From NCBI RefSeq assembly GCF_008932435.1, contig NZ_WBWE01000004.1, forward strand, positions 186,001 through 250,000: a stretch of 64,000 bases of DNA, written 5' to 3'. Position numbers and translations under genes: made by a program. Positions 42,914-53,234 of this stretch are shown piece by piece; position 1 is the first letter of the stretch; the number at the start of each line of letters is the position of its first letter. The notes beneath the pieces were generated by a model that did not search any database, was not told where the DNA came from, and was given only the letters and a program-made list of their open reading frames with translations. This DNA comes from Brucella pseudintermedia (GTDB lineage Bacteria; Pseudomonadota; Alphaproteobacteria; Rhizobiales; Rhizobiaceae).

Positions 42914-44410
42914 ATGAGCGGACTCATAATGCCGGAGCCGGATGCATCGGTCATGGAACGGCGTGAGCAGATCGTGGCGGACCTGCGCGGCATCGTGCCG
43001 GGCGAAGGCGTTGTCGATGCGATCAATGCGATGCGCGTATTCGAGAGCGACGGTCTGACGGCACATCGCTCGCTGCCGCTGGTGGTTGTGCTCCCCGAAA
43101 CCGTCGATCAGGTTGCGCGGGTTCTGCGCTATTGTCACGACAATAACGTTCGTCTTGTGCCACGAGGGGCGGGGACCTCGCTCTCCGGCGGGTCCATGCC
43201 GTTGCAGGACGCCGTGCTTCTGGTGATGTCGCGTTTCAACCGCATTCTGGAAATCGATTATCCCAACCGTGTCGCCGTGGTGCAGCCTGGCGTGACCAAT
43301 CTCGGCATTACCAAGGCCGTCGAACACGAGGGTTTTTATTACGCGCCTGATCCGTCGTCGCAGATTGCCTGCTCTATCGGCGGAAACGTCGCTGAAAATG
43401 CGGGTGGCGTGCACTGCCTGAAATATGGTCTCACCGCCAATAATGTTCTGGGCATTGAAATGGTGTTGATTACCGGCGAGGTGATCCGGCTCGGGGGCAA
43501 GCATCTCGATAGCGAGGGCTACGATCTTCTTGGTCTGATGACCGGTTCGGAAGGGCTGCTCGGCGTCGTGACGGAAATTACTGTGCGCATCCTGCAAAAG
43601 CCGGAGACGGCGCGCGCCGTCATGGTCGGTTTTCCCTCCAGCGAACAGGCGGGCCAGTGCGTCGCCGACATTATCGGCGCGGGCATCATCCCCGGCGGCA
43701 TGGAGATGATGGACCGGCCAGCCATCAAGGCTGCGGAGGATTTCGTACGGGTCGGCTATCCGCTGGATGTGGAGGCGCTGCTGATTGTCGAACTCGATGG
43801 GCCGCCGGTTGAGGTGGATTATCTCATTGGACGAGTCGAAGCGCTGGCACTGAAAAATGGCTCCACAACTTGTATCCTGTCCCAGTCGGAAGAACAGCGA
43901 CTGGCTTTCTGGGCCGGGCGCAAGGCCGCTTTTCCAGCAGTGGGGCGCATCTCGCCGGACTATCTATGCATGGACGGCACCATTCCCCGCAAGGAGCTTC
44001 CACGCGTGCTGTCAGGCATGCGCGACCTGTCGGAAAAATACGGATTGCGGGTGGCCAATGTGTTCCATGCGGGCGACGGCAATCTGCACCCGTTGATCCT
44101 CTATGATGCGAATATCCCTGGCGAACTGGAAGCGGCGGAAGATTTTGGTGCGGACATTTTGCGGCTTTGCGTGAAAGTTGGCGGCGTTCTCACGGGCGAA
44201 CATGGGGTCGGCATTGAAAAGCGCGATTTGATGCTGGAAATGTTCAACGAAATCGATCTCGACCAGCAAATGCGCGTCAAGTGCGCCTTCGATGCCAAGC
44301 ATCTCCTCAATCCCGGTAAGGTCTTTCCGCAATTGCGTCGCTGCGCCGAGCTTGGGCGTATGCATGTGCGTCGTGGTGAGCTGGCTTTCCCGGACATTCC
44401 CCGGTTCTGA
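42914..44410 (+). CDS. glcD: Glycolate oxidase subunit GlcD (FAD-linked)
   Basis: A 498-residue FAD-linked oxidase subunit. PRGAGTSLSGGSMPLQDAV and SSQIACSIGGNVAENAGGVHCLKYG are the PCMH-type FAD-binding motifs, and HAGDGNLHPLI with GEHGVGIEKRDLM mark the C-terminal domain. It oxidizes glycolate to glyoxylate with GlcE and GlcF at the inner membrane. The ATG at 42914 follows GGAGGAG. The operon continues with glcE (15-base gap) and glcF (4-base gap). Confidence 0.95.
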   Translation: MSGLIMPEPDASVMERREQIVADLRGIVPGEGVVDAINAMRVFESDGLTAHRSLPLVVVLPETVDQVARVLRYCHDNNVRLVPRGAGTSLSGGSMPLQDAVLLVMSRFNRILEIDYPNRVAVVQPGVTNLGITKAVEHEGFYYAPDPSSQIACSIGGNVAENAGGVHCLKYGLTANNVLGIEMVLITGEVIRLGGKHLDSEGYDLLGLMTGSEGLLGVVTEITVRILQKPETARAVMVGFPSSEQAGQCVADIIGAGIIPGGMEMMDRPAIKAAEDFVRVGYPLDVEALLIVELDGPPVEVDYLIGRVEALALKNGSTTCILSQSEEQRLAFWAGRKAAFPAVGRISPDYLCMDGTIPRKELPRVLSGMRDLSEKYGLRVANVFHAGDGNLHPLILYDANIPGELEAAEDFGADILRLCVKVGGVLTGEHGVGIEKRDLMLEMFNEIDLDQQMRVKCAFDAKHLLNPGKVFPQLRRCAELGRMHVRRGELAFPDIPRF

Positions 44411-44425
44411 TCTTTGGTTTGGATT

Positions 44426-45652
44426 ATGAGTGATACAACTATTCTGAAGCCGCAGGACGAAGCGGGTGTTCTGGAGGCGGTGCAAGAAGCGCTGGCGGGC
44501 TCCATTCCGCTGGAGATTATTGGTCACGGTTCGAAGCGTGGCATCGGTCATCACGTCGATGCGGGTCGTATACTGGACGTGTCCGGGCTCACCGGCGTGA
44601 CCCTGTATGAACCGGACGAGCTGGTGCTTTCCGCCAAGGCCGGAACACCGCTGTCCGAAATCGAAAAACTTCTGGCCGACAACAACCAGTGCTTTCATTT
44701 CGAGCCGATGGACTATGGTCCGCTGCTATCGGGTGAAAGTGGCCGCGGCACGATTGGTGGCGTGCTTGCCGCCAATCTTTCGGGGCCACGCCGTCTTAAG
44801 GCAGGCGCTGCGCGCGATCACGTGCTCGGTGTGCGTGTCGTGTCCGGGCGCGGCGAAGTTTTCAAGTCCGGCGGGCGCGTGGTCAAGAACGTGACCGGTT
44901 ATGATTTGTCCAAAGGGATGGCGAATTCCTGGGGTACGCTGGGCGTCGCCACCGAGGTGACGTTCAAGGTCCTGCCGAAGCCGGAAACGGCGGCGACGCT
45001 TGCCGTACGCGGTTTGACCGATGAGCAGGCGGTGCGTGTCATGGCCCTTGCCATGGGGTCGCGCGAGGAGGTTGCTTCCGCAGCGCATCTGCCGCCGACG
45101 GTTGCCAATCGCTTTCTTGGAGGGAAGCTCGGCTGGGACGCGGCAACCGTGTTACGGCTTGAAGGCTTCGCACCTTCGGTGGGGCATCGCAGCAAGCAAT
45201 TGCGGTCATTGCTTGGCGGATCGGTCGATGTGCTCGATGAAGCGCAGTCGCACCAGCTTTGGCGCGAAGTGCGCGACGTCCTGCCTTATGCCAATGCAGG
45301 GGACAACCGAGCTGTCTGGCGTGTTTCGATGGCTCCGATGCAGGGCTGGCGAATGGTGGACGAGTTCCGCCGCCATGCCGGCGCGGATGCCTATTACGAC
45401 TGGCAAGGTGGGCTGATCTGGATGCGGATGGAAGCCGATCCGGAAGCACAAACTTTGCGCAAGCTCATTGCCAAATATGGCGGTGGCCACGCGACGCTCG
45501 TGCGTGCACCGGAGCAGGTTCGCGCCAATGTCGAGGTGTTCGAGCCGCAACCAGCAGCGCTTGCCGCACTTTCGCAGCGGCTGAAACATCAGTTCGATCC
45601 GGAAAACATCCTCAATCCGGGGCGTATGCATCCCCGTCAGGCTGGAGCTTGA
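44426..45652 (+). CDS. glcE: Glycolate oxidase subunit GlcE (FAD-binding)
   Basis: A 408-residue FAD-binding subunit. GHGSKRGIGHH at residues 34-44 and GRGTIGGVLAANLSGPRRLKAGAARDHVLGVRVV near residue 108 match GlcE; the GlcD-type C-terminal motifs are replaced by a shorter end (FDPENILNPGRM). It is required with GlcD and GlcF for activity. Start at ATG 44426; an in-frame TTG at 44414 is also possible. Confidence 0.93.
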   Translation: MSDTTILKPQDEAGVLEAVQEALAGSIPLEIIGHGSKRGIGHHVDAGRILDVSGLTGVTLYEPDELVLSAKAGTPLSEIEKLLADNNQCFHFEPMDYGPLLSGESGRGTIGGVLAANLSGPRRLKAGAARDHVLGVRVVSGRGEVFKSGGRVVKNVTGYDLSKGMANSWGTLGVATEVTFKVLPKPETAATLAVRGLTDEQAVRVMALAMGSREEVASAAHLPPTVANRFLGGKLGWDAATVLRLEGFAPSVGHRSKQLRSLLGGSVDVLDEAQSHQLWREVRDVLPYANAGDNRAVWRVSMAPMQGWRMVDEFRRHAGADAYYDWQGGLIWMRMEADPEAQTLRKLIAKYGGGHATLVRAPEQVRANVEVFEPQPAALAALSQRLKHQFDPENILNPGRMHPRQAGA

Positions 45653-45656
45653 AACC

Positions 45657-46964
45657 ATGCAGACCCATTTCAGCCCCGCGCAATTGCGTGATCCCGGCGT
45701 CAGTGAAGCGGAAAAAATTCTGCGCAAGTGCGTGCATTGTGGATTTTGTACCGCCACATGCCCGACTTATGTGACGCTCGGCAATGAACTCGACAGTCCG
45801 CGCGGGCGCATCTATCTCATCAAGGACATGCTGGAAAATGGTCGTCCGGCGGATGAGGAAATCGTGCGCCATGTGGACCGATGCCTGTCCTGCCTTTCCT
45901 GCATGACGACTTGCCCGTCGGGCGTCAATTATATGCACCTGGTCGACCATGCGCGCGCGCATATTGAGAAGACGTACAAACGTCCCTTCATGAACCGCTT
46001 CCTGCGCGGGATATTGGCGCAGGTTTTGCCTTATCCGAGCCGTTTTCGCGCTGCGCTGAAGCTTGCAAAGCTCGGCAAGCCGTTCGCATCGCTCTTCCGC
46101 AACAGCCAGACCTTGCGTCCGATCGCAGCCATGCTCGATCTTGCGCCGCAGAATTTGCCAGCGGCTGTCCCTATCGAAACCGTCAGTGCCGCCAAGGGCG
46201 AAAAGCGTGGCCGCGTGGCAATCCTCAACGGTTGTGCACAACCAGTACTCAATCCAGGCATCAATGCTGCGACCTTGCGTCTTCTGAACCGCTTCGGCAT
46301 TGAAGTTGTGACCCCAAAGGGGGAGGGCTGTTGCGGTTCGCTGGTGCATCACATGGGGCGCGAAGAGCAGGCGCTTGAGCAGGCTCGGCACAATGTCGAC
46401 GTCTGGACGCGCGAAATCGAAGCCGGGGGGCTAGATGCAATCATTGTCACGGCGTCGGGTTGCGGGACGACCATCAAGGATTATGGTTACATGTTGCGGC
46501 TGGACCCTGCTTATAGCGAGAAAGCTGCGCGCGTGTCGTCACTGGCCAAGGACATCACCGAATATCTCGCCAGCATTGAGTTGCCAGAACCGGACGTGCC
46601 TCAAGCCTTGACGGTTGCCTATCATTCCGCCTGCTCCATGCAACACGGGCAAAAAATTACACGCCAACCGAAGGACCTGCTCTCAAGGGCAGGCTTCAAG
46701 GTGAAAGAGCCGCTTGAGGGGCATCTATGCTGCGGGTCGGCGGGTACTTACAATATCATGCAGCCGGAGATCGCCACAAAACTTCGCGACCGCAAGGTCA
46801 AGAATATTGAGGCAACGGGCGCCGATCTGATTGCCACCGGCAATATCGGCTGCATGACGCAGATTGCTACGGGCAGCAAACTGCCCATCGTTCACACGGT
46901 GGAACTGATAGACTGGGCTTATGGCGGGCCGAAGCCGCAGGGATTGTCGCAAGTGGCAGCATGA
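45657..46964 (+). CDS. glcF: Glycolate oxidase iron-sulfur subunit GlcF
   Basis: A 435-residue subunit. Two ferredoxin motifs lie in the first 90 residues (CVHCGFCTATCPTY and CLSCLSCMTTCPSG), followed by two CCG domains (GCCGSLVHHMG and CCGSAGTYNIM) found in electron-transfer partners of FAD oxidases. It passes electrons from GlcDE to the membrane quinone pool. It ends the glc operon; its stop overlaps a terminator. Confidence 0.95.
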   Translation: MQTHFSPAQLRDPGVSEAEKILRKCVHCGFCTATCPTYVTLGNELDSPRGRIYLIKDMLENGRPADEEIVRHVDRCLSCLSCMTTCPSGVNYMHLVDHARAHIEKTYKRPFMNRFLRGILAQVLPYPSRFRAALKLAKLGKPFASLFRNSQTLRPIAAMLDLAPQNLPAAVPIETVSAAKGEKRGRVAILNGCAQPVLNPGINAATLRLLNRFGIEVVTPKGEGCCGSLVHHMGREEQALEQARHNVDVWTREIEAGGLDAIIVTASGCGTTIKDYGYMLRLDPAYSEKAARVSSLAKDITEYLASIELPEPDVPQALTVAYHSACSMQHGQKITRQPKDLLSRAGFKVKEPLEGHLCCGSAGTYNIMQPEIATKLRDRKVKNIEATGADLIATGNIGCMTQIATGSKLPIVHTVELIDWAYGGPKPQGLSQVAA

Positions 46965-46990
46965 AAAAACCGGGCGATTGCCCGGTTTTT
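46965..46990. terminator. Bidirectional terminator after glcF
   Basis: AAAAACCGGGC (46965-46975) pairs with GCCCGGTTTTT (46980-46990) around GATT, giving T-tracts for both convergent genes. Confidence 0.85.
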
Positions 46991-46999
46991 GCCGTCTGT

Positions 47000-47830
47000 T
47001 CAACCAGCGGAGAATGTACTTGGATTCGGACCTATCCGTCCATCGGCCTTGTCCAGCTTCGTAATGGCATCATGATCGGTTCCGTTGAGGCGGAAATCGA
47101 AAATATCGAAGTTTTCCTTGATTCGGGCAGGCGTGACAGATTTCGGAATGACGATATTGCCGGTTTCGATGTGCCAGCGCAGTATGACTTGTGCAACCGA
47201 CTTGCCGTGCTTTTCAGCGATGGTCCTCAGCGTGGCATCTTCCAGTATCTTGCCCTGCCCGAGCGGGCTCCACGCTTCCGTTGCGATGTTGTGCTTGCCG
47301 TGGAACAGACGCAACTCGTCCTGCTGAAATTGCGGATGCAGTTCAATCTGATTGAGAACGGGCGTTACGCCGCTTTCCTTGATGACGCGTTCCAGGTCGG
47401 CTGTGCGAAAATTGGACACGCCGATGGATCTCGCTCGCCCTTCTTCTTTCAACTTCACAAACGCGCGCCATGTTTCCATGAAGAGATCTTTTGAAGGCGT
47501 CGGCCAATGGATGAGATAGAGATCGACATAGTCGGTGCCGAGCTTTTTCAGGCTTGCGTCGAACGCTTTCAGCGTCGATTCATAACCTTGCTCGCTATTC
47601 CACAGTTTCGTGGTGAGGAAAATGTCGCTGCGCGCGAAGCCGGAATTTGCGATCGCCTTGCCCACGCCTTCTTCGTTGCCGTAGATGGCAGCGGTATCGA
47701 TATGGCGATATCCTGCTTTCAATGCTTCGCTGACAGCGGCGACCGCCTCGTCGTTGCCCACTTGCCAGACACCGTAACCGAGCTGCGGGATGTGATTTCC
47801 GTCGTTCAGTTTAACCATCGGTACGGTCAT
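47000..47830 (-). CDS. Aldo/keto reductase (2,5-diketogluconate reductase-like)
   Basis: A 276-residue AKR5-type reductase. Motifs are LGYGVWQV, GYRHIDTAAIYGNEEGVG (catalytic Asp and Tyr), TTKLWN (Lys), DLYLIHWPTP, and the NADPH-binding IPKSVTPARIKENFDIFDF. These enzymes reduce 2,5-diketo-D-gluconate, methylglyoxal and other carbonyls. It is a single gene, ending at the glc terminator. Confidence 0.92.
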   Translation of the reverse strand: MTVPMVKLNDGNHIPQLGYGVWQVGNDEAVAAVSEALKAGYRHIDTAAIYGNEEGVGKAIANSGFARSDIFLTTKLWNSEQGYESTLKAFDASLKKLGTDYVDLYLIHWPTPSKDLFMETWRAFVKLKEEGRARSIGVSNFRTADLERVIKESGVTPVLNQIELHPQFQQDELRLFHGKHNIATEAWSPLGQGKILEDATLRTIAEKHGKSVAQVILRWHIETGNIVIPKSVTPARIKENFDIFDFRLNGTDHDAITKLDKADGRIGPNPSTFSAG

Positions 47831-48085
47831 GTTTTATCCTTTCCCTCGAAGCCCCTGACGCGGGGTTAGTCCCTCGATGCGCCAGAACGCTATTCAACCT
47901 GCATGCCGGGTCTTCTCCCGGCACGAACTGCCATCTGGCAGTTCTTTTGATATCTCTTTGGACTTTGCCACGGTCAGCATATGGGTGTTCGCGGGAAAAG
48001 GAAAAGCCCTTTCAATCATGTTTCCAAATCTGCGATCATTCTTTCTGTGCAGAAATTTTGGTCGTTTCAGATTTATGAAAATAAT
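47831..48085. other. Intergenic region, no gene recognised
   Basis: This stretch lies between the aldo/keto reductase start and the terminator of the L,D-transpeptidase gene. It presumably contains the reductase promoter. An inverted repeat GCCGGG/CCCGGC is visible near 47905-47921. No supported ORF. Confidence 0.45.
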
Positions 48086-48112
48086 GCGACCGCCCGGCAA
48101 TGGGGCGGTCGC
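48086..48112 (-). terminator. Terminator of the second L,D-transpeptidase gene
   Basis: GCGACCGCCC (48086-48095) pairs with GGGCGGTCGC (48103-48112). On the minus strand TTATTTTC follows. Confidence 0.7.
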
Positions 48113-48137
48113 AAGCAGCTTAAATAAGCTGATTGTT

Positions 48138-48905
48138 CTAACGGACAACGACCTTCGTGCCGACCGGAACTCGTTCGTAAAGATCGGTCACGTCTTCATT
48201 GCGCATCCGAATACAGCCGGACGACATTGCCTTGCCGATGGTCCAGGGTTGATTGGTCCCGTGGATGCGGTAAAGCGTGGAGCCGAGATAAAGGGCGCGC
48301 GCGCCAAGCGGATTATTGATGCCGCCTTGCATACGCGCGGGCAGGATGCGCCCCTTCTTTCGTTCGCGGGCGATCATTGTCTTCGGTGGTGTCCAGGTCG
48401 GCCATTCGGCCTTGCGGCTGATGCGCTGGGAACCCTTCCAGCTAAATCCCTGTTTTCCGACACCAACACCATAGCGCATGGCCTTGCCGTCGGATTGTAC
48501 GAGATAAAGGAAGCGTTTGCCCGTATCGATAACGATCGTGCCAGGTCTTTCATTTCCTGAATAGGAAACCGTCTGCGGCAGATAAGCCGGGTCGATCTGG
48601 TGCTTTCGCACGGTGGTGACAGGATTTGCAGCCGGGCGCTGGTATGAAACCTGGCGATAGCTCGATTTGGTTCTCTGTTTCTGTCTGGCGGCGACGCGCG
48701 GTACCGGCTGCTGAGTTTGCGGCACGGCTTTGATACGGGCAGGTTGCCCCTGTAACTGGGCAACCCATGGCGCGGAGAGATCGGGGCTCACGCTCACTGG
48801 CGGGAGCGTTGCGTAGCGATCATTGGCAAACGCCATGCCAGTGCTGACGATGGAAACGGCAATCGCCGCAAGCGATCCGATTAAAAGAAGATGACGTGGT
48901 TTCAT
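48138..48905 (-). CDS. L,D-transpeptidase (YkuD) with signal peptide
   Basis: A 255-residue protein with a Sec signal peptide (residues 1-28, LLLIGSLAAIAVSIVSTGMAFA), a basic, glutamine-rich linker (residues 45-90), and a YkuD domain ending in RIHGTNQPWTIGKAMSSGCIRMRNEDVTDLYERV with catalytic His and Cys. The ATG at 48905 gives the signal peptide; a longer frame to 49076 adds 57 unlikely residues. It acts in the periplasm on peptidoglycan. It is similar in the catalytic domain to the lipoprotein-like copy at 31622-32371. Confidence 0.92.
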   Translation of the reverse strand: MKPRHLLLIGSLAAIAVSIVSTGMAFANDRYATLPPVSVSPDLSAPWVAQLQGQPARIKAVPQTQQPVPRVAARQKQRTKSSYRQVSYQRPAANPVTTVRKHQIDPAYLPQTVSYSGNERPGTIVIDTGKRFLYLVQSDGKAMRYGVGVGKQGFSWKGSQRISRKAEWPTWTPPKTMIARERKKGRILPARMQGGINNPLGARALYLGSTLYRIHGTNQPWTIGKAMSSGCIRMRNEDVTDLYERVPVGTKVVVR

Positions 48906-49144
48906 GATCCAAATCCGTCTCTTTGCGCCGGAAATCATTTGTGGCGCAGTTGCCCAGTGCAGCTCCTGCCATCCGTTGTCAGGAGAGCGGCCCTCATGCT
49001 CGTGTGGGGATTGTGCGCCGGAATGGAATCGTAAAGGTAAATTTCGCTCGCGTGTTCCGCCAGAGAACCCTACCAATTAAAGTTGTGGTTAGTGGCAAGT
49101 TGCGCGACATAATTAATTATGGATGAAGCTTGAGAGGCGGAGCA

Positions 49145-49792
49145 ATGAACGATGTTGCAGAGGCAAGAACCGGTCTGATCGTCGGCGCCGATGGAATGAC
49201 CCGTTGCTTCTGGCCGGGCGCGTTGCCGGACTATCTTGCCTATCATGACAATGAATGGGGTGTTCCTGTTTCAGACGATTTCCGGCTGTTCGAGAAGATC
49301 TGTCTTGAAGGTTTCCAGTCCGGACTGTCGTGGCTGACAATCTTGCGAAAGCGGGAGAATTTTCGCGCTGCTTTCGATGGCTTCGATTTCCATAGGGTCG
49401 CCCGCTATGGGCAGGCGGATGTGGAGCGCCTTCTGGCTGACAAAGGCATTGTGCGGCACCGAGGCAAGATTGAATCGACAATCAATAATGCCAAACGCGC
49501 AATTGAACTCGTTGCGGAGAAAGGTTCATTGGCAGCATATTTCTGGTCTTTCGAGCCTGATGCAAAAGACCGTCCCGCTGTCGTGGATTACCCAACTTTG
49601 ATTGCCAATCCAAAAACCGAGACTTCGATCCGCATTTCCAAAGACCTGAAGAAACGCGGCTGGTCCTTTGTCGGGCCAACGACGGTTTATGCCTTCATGC
49701 AGGCTATGGGACTCGTGAACGATCATATTGAAGGCTGTCATTGCCGGACGCACATCGAAAAATTGCGACAGAGTTTCAAAAGACCCGGTTAG
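49145..49792 (+). CDS. tag: DNA-3-methyladenine glycosylase I
   Basis: A 215-residue Tag protein. It shows TRCFWPGALPDYLAYHDNEWGVP near residue 18, ICLEGFQSGLSWLTILRKRENFR, IVRHRGKIESTINNAKRA and DHIEGCHCRTH, covering the zinc ligands (Cys/His) and the active-site region of E. coli Tag. It excises 3-methyladenine from alkylated DNA. GAGGCGGAG precedes the ATG at 49145. Confidence 0.94.
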   Translation: MNDVAEARTGLIVGADGMTRCFWPGALPDYLAYHDNEWGVPVSDDFRLFEKICLEGFQSGLSWLTILRKRENFRAAFDGFDFHRVARYGQADVERLLADKGIVRHRGKIESTINNAKRAIELVAEKGSLAAYFWSFEPDAKDRPAVVDYPTLIANPKTETSIRISKDLKKRGWSFVGPTTVYAFMQAMGLVNDHIEGCHCRTHIEKLRQSFKRPG

Positions 49793-49858
49793 GTCGGCGA
49801 TTGCTAAGCAGCGCCATTTCTGCGAGAAACATCCACTTCTGAAAGATGGGAGATGGTC

Positions 49859-50476
49859 ATGGACTTGGTGTCGTTGTGGGCATTCGCCGGGATTCTGGTT
49901 GTGGCGGCGGGCACGCCAGGGCCGAACGTCGGCGCGCTGGTGGCTCGCGTCATCAGTCGTGGCCACAAGGGCGTCTTTCCATTCATGTTTGGTCTGTGGC
50001 TCGGGGATGCTGTCTGGCTTTCATTGGCGGTCTGGGGACTGGCCGCGCTGGCCAATACATTTCACACAGCATTTCTCATTCTCAAATATGCGGGTGTTGC
50101 CTACCTGATCTATCTTTCGTGGAAGATGTGGATCGCCCCGGTTGATGAAGTTTCCGATGAAAGCGCCATTCCCCGTCAGAGTGAAGCAGGGAGGCTTTTT
50201 CTGAGCGCGCTGGCGATTACGCTCGGCAATCCCAAGATCATGGTGTTCTACCTCGCCATTCTGCCGACGGTGGTCGACATCACGCATGTGTCCCTTGTGG
50301 GTTGGGGCGAATTGCTGCTGGTCATGTTCGTCGTTCTCGCCGCGGTTGATACGGCGTGGGTAGTACTTGCAGCGCAGGCGCGGCGGTTTCTTCGCAGCCC
50401 GCGCATGATGCGGATTGCCAACAGAACCAGCGCCGGCATGATGGCAGGAGCAGCAGTCGCCATTGCGACACGCTGA
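49859..50476 (+). CDS. LysE/RhtB-family translocator
   Basis: A 205-residue membrane protein with about six helices. AGTPGPNVGALVARVISRGHKGVFPFMFGLWLGDAVW is the RhtB-branch signature (xPGPN), distinct from the ArgO-like exporter at 16551. It likely exports a neutral amino acid or derivative. GGGAGAT supports the ATG at 49859; another ATG is two codons upstream. Confidence 0.88.
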   Translation: MDLVSLWAFAGILVVAAGTPGPNVGALVARVISRGHKGVFPFMFGLWLGDAVWLSLAVWGLAALANTFHTAFLILKYAGVAYLIYLSWKMWIAPVDEVSDESAIPRQSEAGRLFLSALAITLGNPKIMVFYLAILPTVVDITHVSLVGWGELLLVMFVVLAAVDTAWVVLAAQARRFLRSPRMMRIANRTSAGMMAGAAVAIATR

Positions 50477-50586
50477 ACATCCTCCCCGCACTTGCCGCAA
50501 CGGACTTGATCGGTTAGGAAACCGGCAACAGAATTGGTGCCGGTTCCAATCGGCAATATGTACAAATCAGCGATCAGGCGGGAAAA

Positions 50587-52095
50587 ATGGCCGATAAAGC
50601 GGACAAGATGAAGGCGCGGTTGCCGCGCGGGTTTGTCGATCGGGTGCCGGATGATTTGCGCGCCGCCGAAAAGATGATGGCGACCATCCGTGAAGTTTAT
50701 GACCTCTATGGCTTCGAGCCGGTGGAAACGCCGCTTGTGGAATATACGGATGCGCTCGGAAAATTTCTGCCGGATCAGGATCGTCCGAACGAAGGCGTGT
50801 TTTCCTTTCAGGACGACGACGAACAATGGCTGTCGCTGCGCTATGACTTGACGGCGCCGCTCGCGCGTTACGTCGCCGAAAACTTTGAGTCATTGCCGAA
50901 GCCGTATCGCAGCTACCGCAATGGCTGGGTGTTCCGCAACGAAAAGCCGGGTCCGGGCCGTTTCCGCCAGTTCATGCAGTTCGACGCCGACACGGTCGGT
51001 GCGCCGAACGTGTCGGCCGATGCCGAAATGTGCATGATGATGGCCGACACGCTGGAGCGTCTCGGCATTCGGCGCGGGGATTATGTGATCCGCGTCAATA
51101 ACCGCAAGGTGCTGGACGGCGTGCTGGATTCTATCGGGCTTCAGGGCGAGGGCAATGCTGCAAAGCGCCTCAATGTGCTGCGAGCTATCGACAAGCTCGA
51201 CAAGTTTGGCCCTGAAGGTGTTCGCTTGCTGCTCGGCAAGGGGCGTCTCGACGAAAGCGGTGATTTCACCAAGGGTGCTGAACTCTCTGACGCCTCGATT
51301 GAAAAGATACTGGCTTTCACTGTGGCGGGCGGTGCCACTGGGTCGGAAACGATTGCCAATCTCCGCGCTGTTGTGGGGGGTAACGCCAAGGGCGAAGAAG
51401 GCGTAGCCGAACTCGCTGACATGCAGGCGTTGTTCTCGGCGGGCGGCTACGATGGCCGCGTGAAAATCGATCCGTCCGTCGTGCGCGGTCTCGAATATTA
51501 CACCGGCCCGGTCTTCGAAGCAGAGCTTCTGTTCGACGTGACCAATGAAGATGGTCAGAAGGTGGTGTTCGGTTCCGTAGGCGGCGGCGGCCGTTATGAC
51601 GGTCTGGTGTCGCGCTTCCGTGGTGAGCCGGTTCCCGCAACGGGCTTTTCCATCGGCGTTTCACGTCTGATGACGGCTTTGAAGAACCTCGGCAAGCTGG
51701 ACGTTTCCGATGTGGTCGGTCCAGTGGTAGTTCTGGTCATGGACAAGGACTCACAAAGCCTTGGCCGCTATCAAAAGATGGTTTCCGATCTGCGTCAGGC
51801 AGGTATCCGCGCCGAAATGTATGTCGGTGGCTCCGGCATGAAGGCGCAGATGAAATACGCCGACCGGCGTGAGGCGCCTTGCGTCATCATTCAGGGCTCT
51901 CAGGAACGCGAGGCCGGTGAGGTGCAGATCAAGGATCTGGTCGAGGGCAAGCGGCTTTCCGCCGAGATCGAGGACAATGTGACCTGGCGCGAGAGCCGCC
52001 CGGCGCAGATCACGGTCAAGGAAGAAGGGCTTGTCGAGGCCGTCCGCGAAATCCTTGCCAGTCAGGCGCGGGATCGCGCAGAACAATCGAAGTGA
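50587..52095 (+). CDS. hisS: Histidyl-tRNA synthetase
   Basis: A 502-residue class II synthetase of the long alphaproteobacterial type. Motif 2 is [24 protein letters not shown] near residue 115, [13 protein letters not shown] near residue 300 is the histidine-binding loop, and motif 3 is [11 protein letters not shown]. It charges tRNA-His. Its stop overlaps the GTG start of hisZ, linking tRNA charging and histidine synthesis genes. Confidence 0.96.
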   Translation: MADKADKMKARLPRGFVDRVPDDLRAAEKMMATIREVYDLYGFEPVETPLVEYTDALGKFLPDQDRPNEGVFSFQDDDEQWLSLRYDLTAPLARYVAENFESLPKPYRSYRNGWVFRNEKPGPGRFRQFMQFDADTVGAPNVSADAEMCMMMADTLERLGIRRGDYVIRVNNRKVLDGVLDSIGLQGEGNAAKRLNVLRAIDKLDKFGPEGVRLLLGKGRLDESGDFTKGAELSDASIEKILAFTVAGGATGSETIANLRAVVGGNAKGEEGVAELADMQALFSAGGYDGRVKIDPSVVRGLEYYTGPVFEAELLFDVTNEDGQKVVFGSVGGGGRYDGLVSRFRGEPVPATGFSIGVSRLMTALKNLGKLDVSDVVGPVVVLVMDKDSQSLGRYQKMVSDLRQAGIRAEMYVGGSGMKAQMKYADRREAPCVIIQGSQEREAGEVQIKDLVEGKRLSAEIEDNVTWRESRPAQITVKEEGLVEAVREILASQARDRAEQSK

Positions 52096-53234
52096 CGGAA
52101 GCCATGGCTGGATCGAGCTCGCCCGGTATTCTCAATTCTCTTCGTGCCACCCTTGATGCGCGTGAAGCCGAACTTGTCGAAATTCCGCTGATTCAGCCGG
52201 CTGATCCATTTCTGGATATGGCGGGCGAGGATTTGCGCCGCCGTATTTTCCTGACCGAAAACGAGAATGGTGACAGCCTGTGCCTGCGACCGGAATTTAC
52301 CATTCCTGTTTGTCGCAATCACATCGCCCTTAACGCTGCCACGCCGAAGCGTTACGCCTATCTGGGCGAAGTGTTCCGCCAGCGCCGGGACGGTGCGGCT
52401 GAATTTCTTCAAGCCGGTATCGAAGATTTAGGCGCTTCCGATGAAGCGGCTTCGGACGCCCGTTCTATCGCCGATGCTCTGGTCTGTGTTCGCGCGGTTG
52501 TTCCGGAAGCTGCGCTCGAGATCGTTTTGGGAGACCAATCCGTCTTTGCCGGCATGCTGAAGGCGCTGGGCTTGCCGCAAGGATGGCGCAAGAAACTTTT
52601 GCGTTCCTTCGGTGATGCCGGATCAATGGAACAGGTGCTTGCTGAACTGACGGGCGCACAGCGACGTGATCCATTGCCGGAAACACTTGCGGTTCTTGTC
52701 GCTGAAGGGGACGAATCCGGGCTTGCGCGCATGCTGGAAGCAGAAATGCTTGAAGCTGGTATCTCGCCCGGCGCAGGTCGTTCTCCTGCCGAGATCGCCC
52801 GGCGGTTGATCGAAAAGGAAGACTTGGCGGCTACGCGCTTTCCGGCATCGGCGCTCGATCTCCTGAAACAGTTTCTCGAAATGCGCGTCTCGCTTGATTC
52901 CGCAGCCATTACCTTGCGAGCATTCGCTTCGGAACACGCTCTTGACCTGGCAGCGGTGCTGCAGAAGTTTGAAGCACGCAGTGATGCCATTGCAAATGCA
53001 GGCATTGCCACCAAAGACATTATCTATGATGCATCCTTCGGGCGTCCGCTCGATTACTATACCGGTCTCGTTTACGAAATTCGGGCTGAGGGCGTCGAGA
53101 AAGACGGCATTCTCGCGGGCGGTGGCCGCTATGATCGGCTTCTGACCATGCTTGGCGCTTCGGAAAATATTCCCGGCGTTGGCTTTTCTATCTGGCTCGA
53201 CCGGTTGCAGATGCTGGCGGGAGAGAAAAAATGA
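52092..53234 (+). CDS. hisZ: ATP phosphoribosyltransferase regulatory subunit HisZ
   Basis: A 380-residue HisRS paralog: it keeps [25 protein letters not shown] and [16 protein letters not shown] but lacks the anticodon-binding domain, as HisZ does. HisZ pairs with short HisG to form the active octameric ATP phosphoribosyltransferase and mediates histidine feedback. The start is GTG 52092 (overlapping hisS by four bases) or ATG 52104. hisG overlaps its end by four bases. Confidence 0.93.
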   Translation: MTEAMAGSSSPGILNSLRATLDAREAELVEIPLIQPADPFLDMAGEDLRRRIFLTENENGDSLCLRPEFTIPVCRNHIALNAATPKRYAYLGEVFRQRRDGAAEFLQAGIEDLGASDEAASDARSIADALVCVRAVVPEAALEIVLGDQSVFAGMLKALGLPQGWRKKLLRSFGDAGSMEQVLAELTGAQRRDPLPETLAVLVAEGDESGLARMLEAEMLEAGISPGAGRSPAEIARRLIEKEDLAATRFPASALDLLKQFLEMRVSLDSAAITLRAFASEHALDLAAVLQKFEARSDAIANAGIATKDIIYDASFGRPLDYYTGLVYEIRAEGVEKDGILAGGGRYDRLLTMLGASENIPGVGFSIWLDRLQMLAGEKK

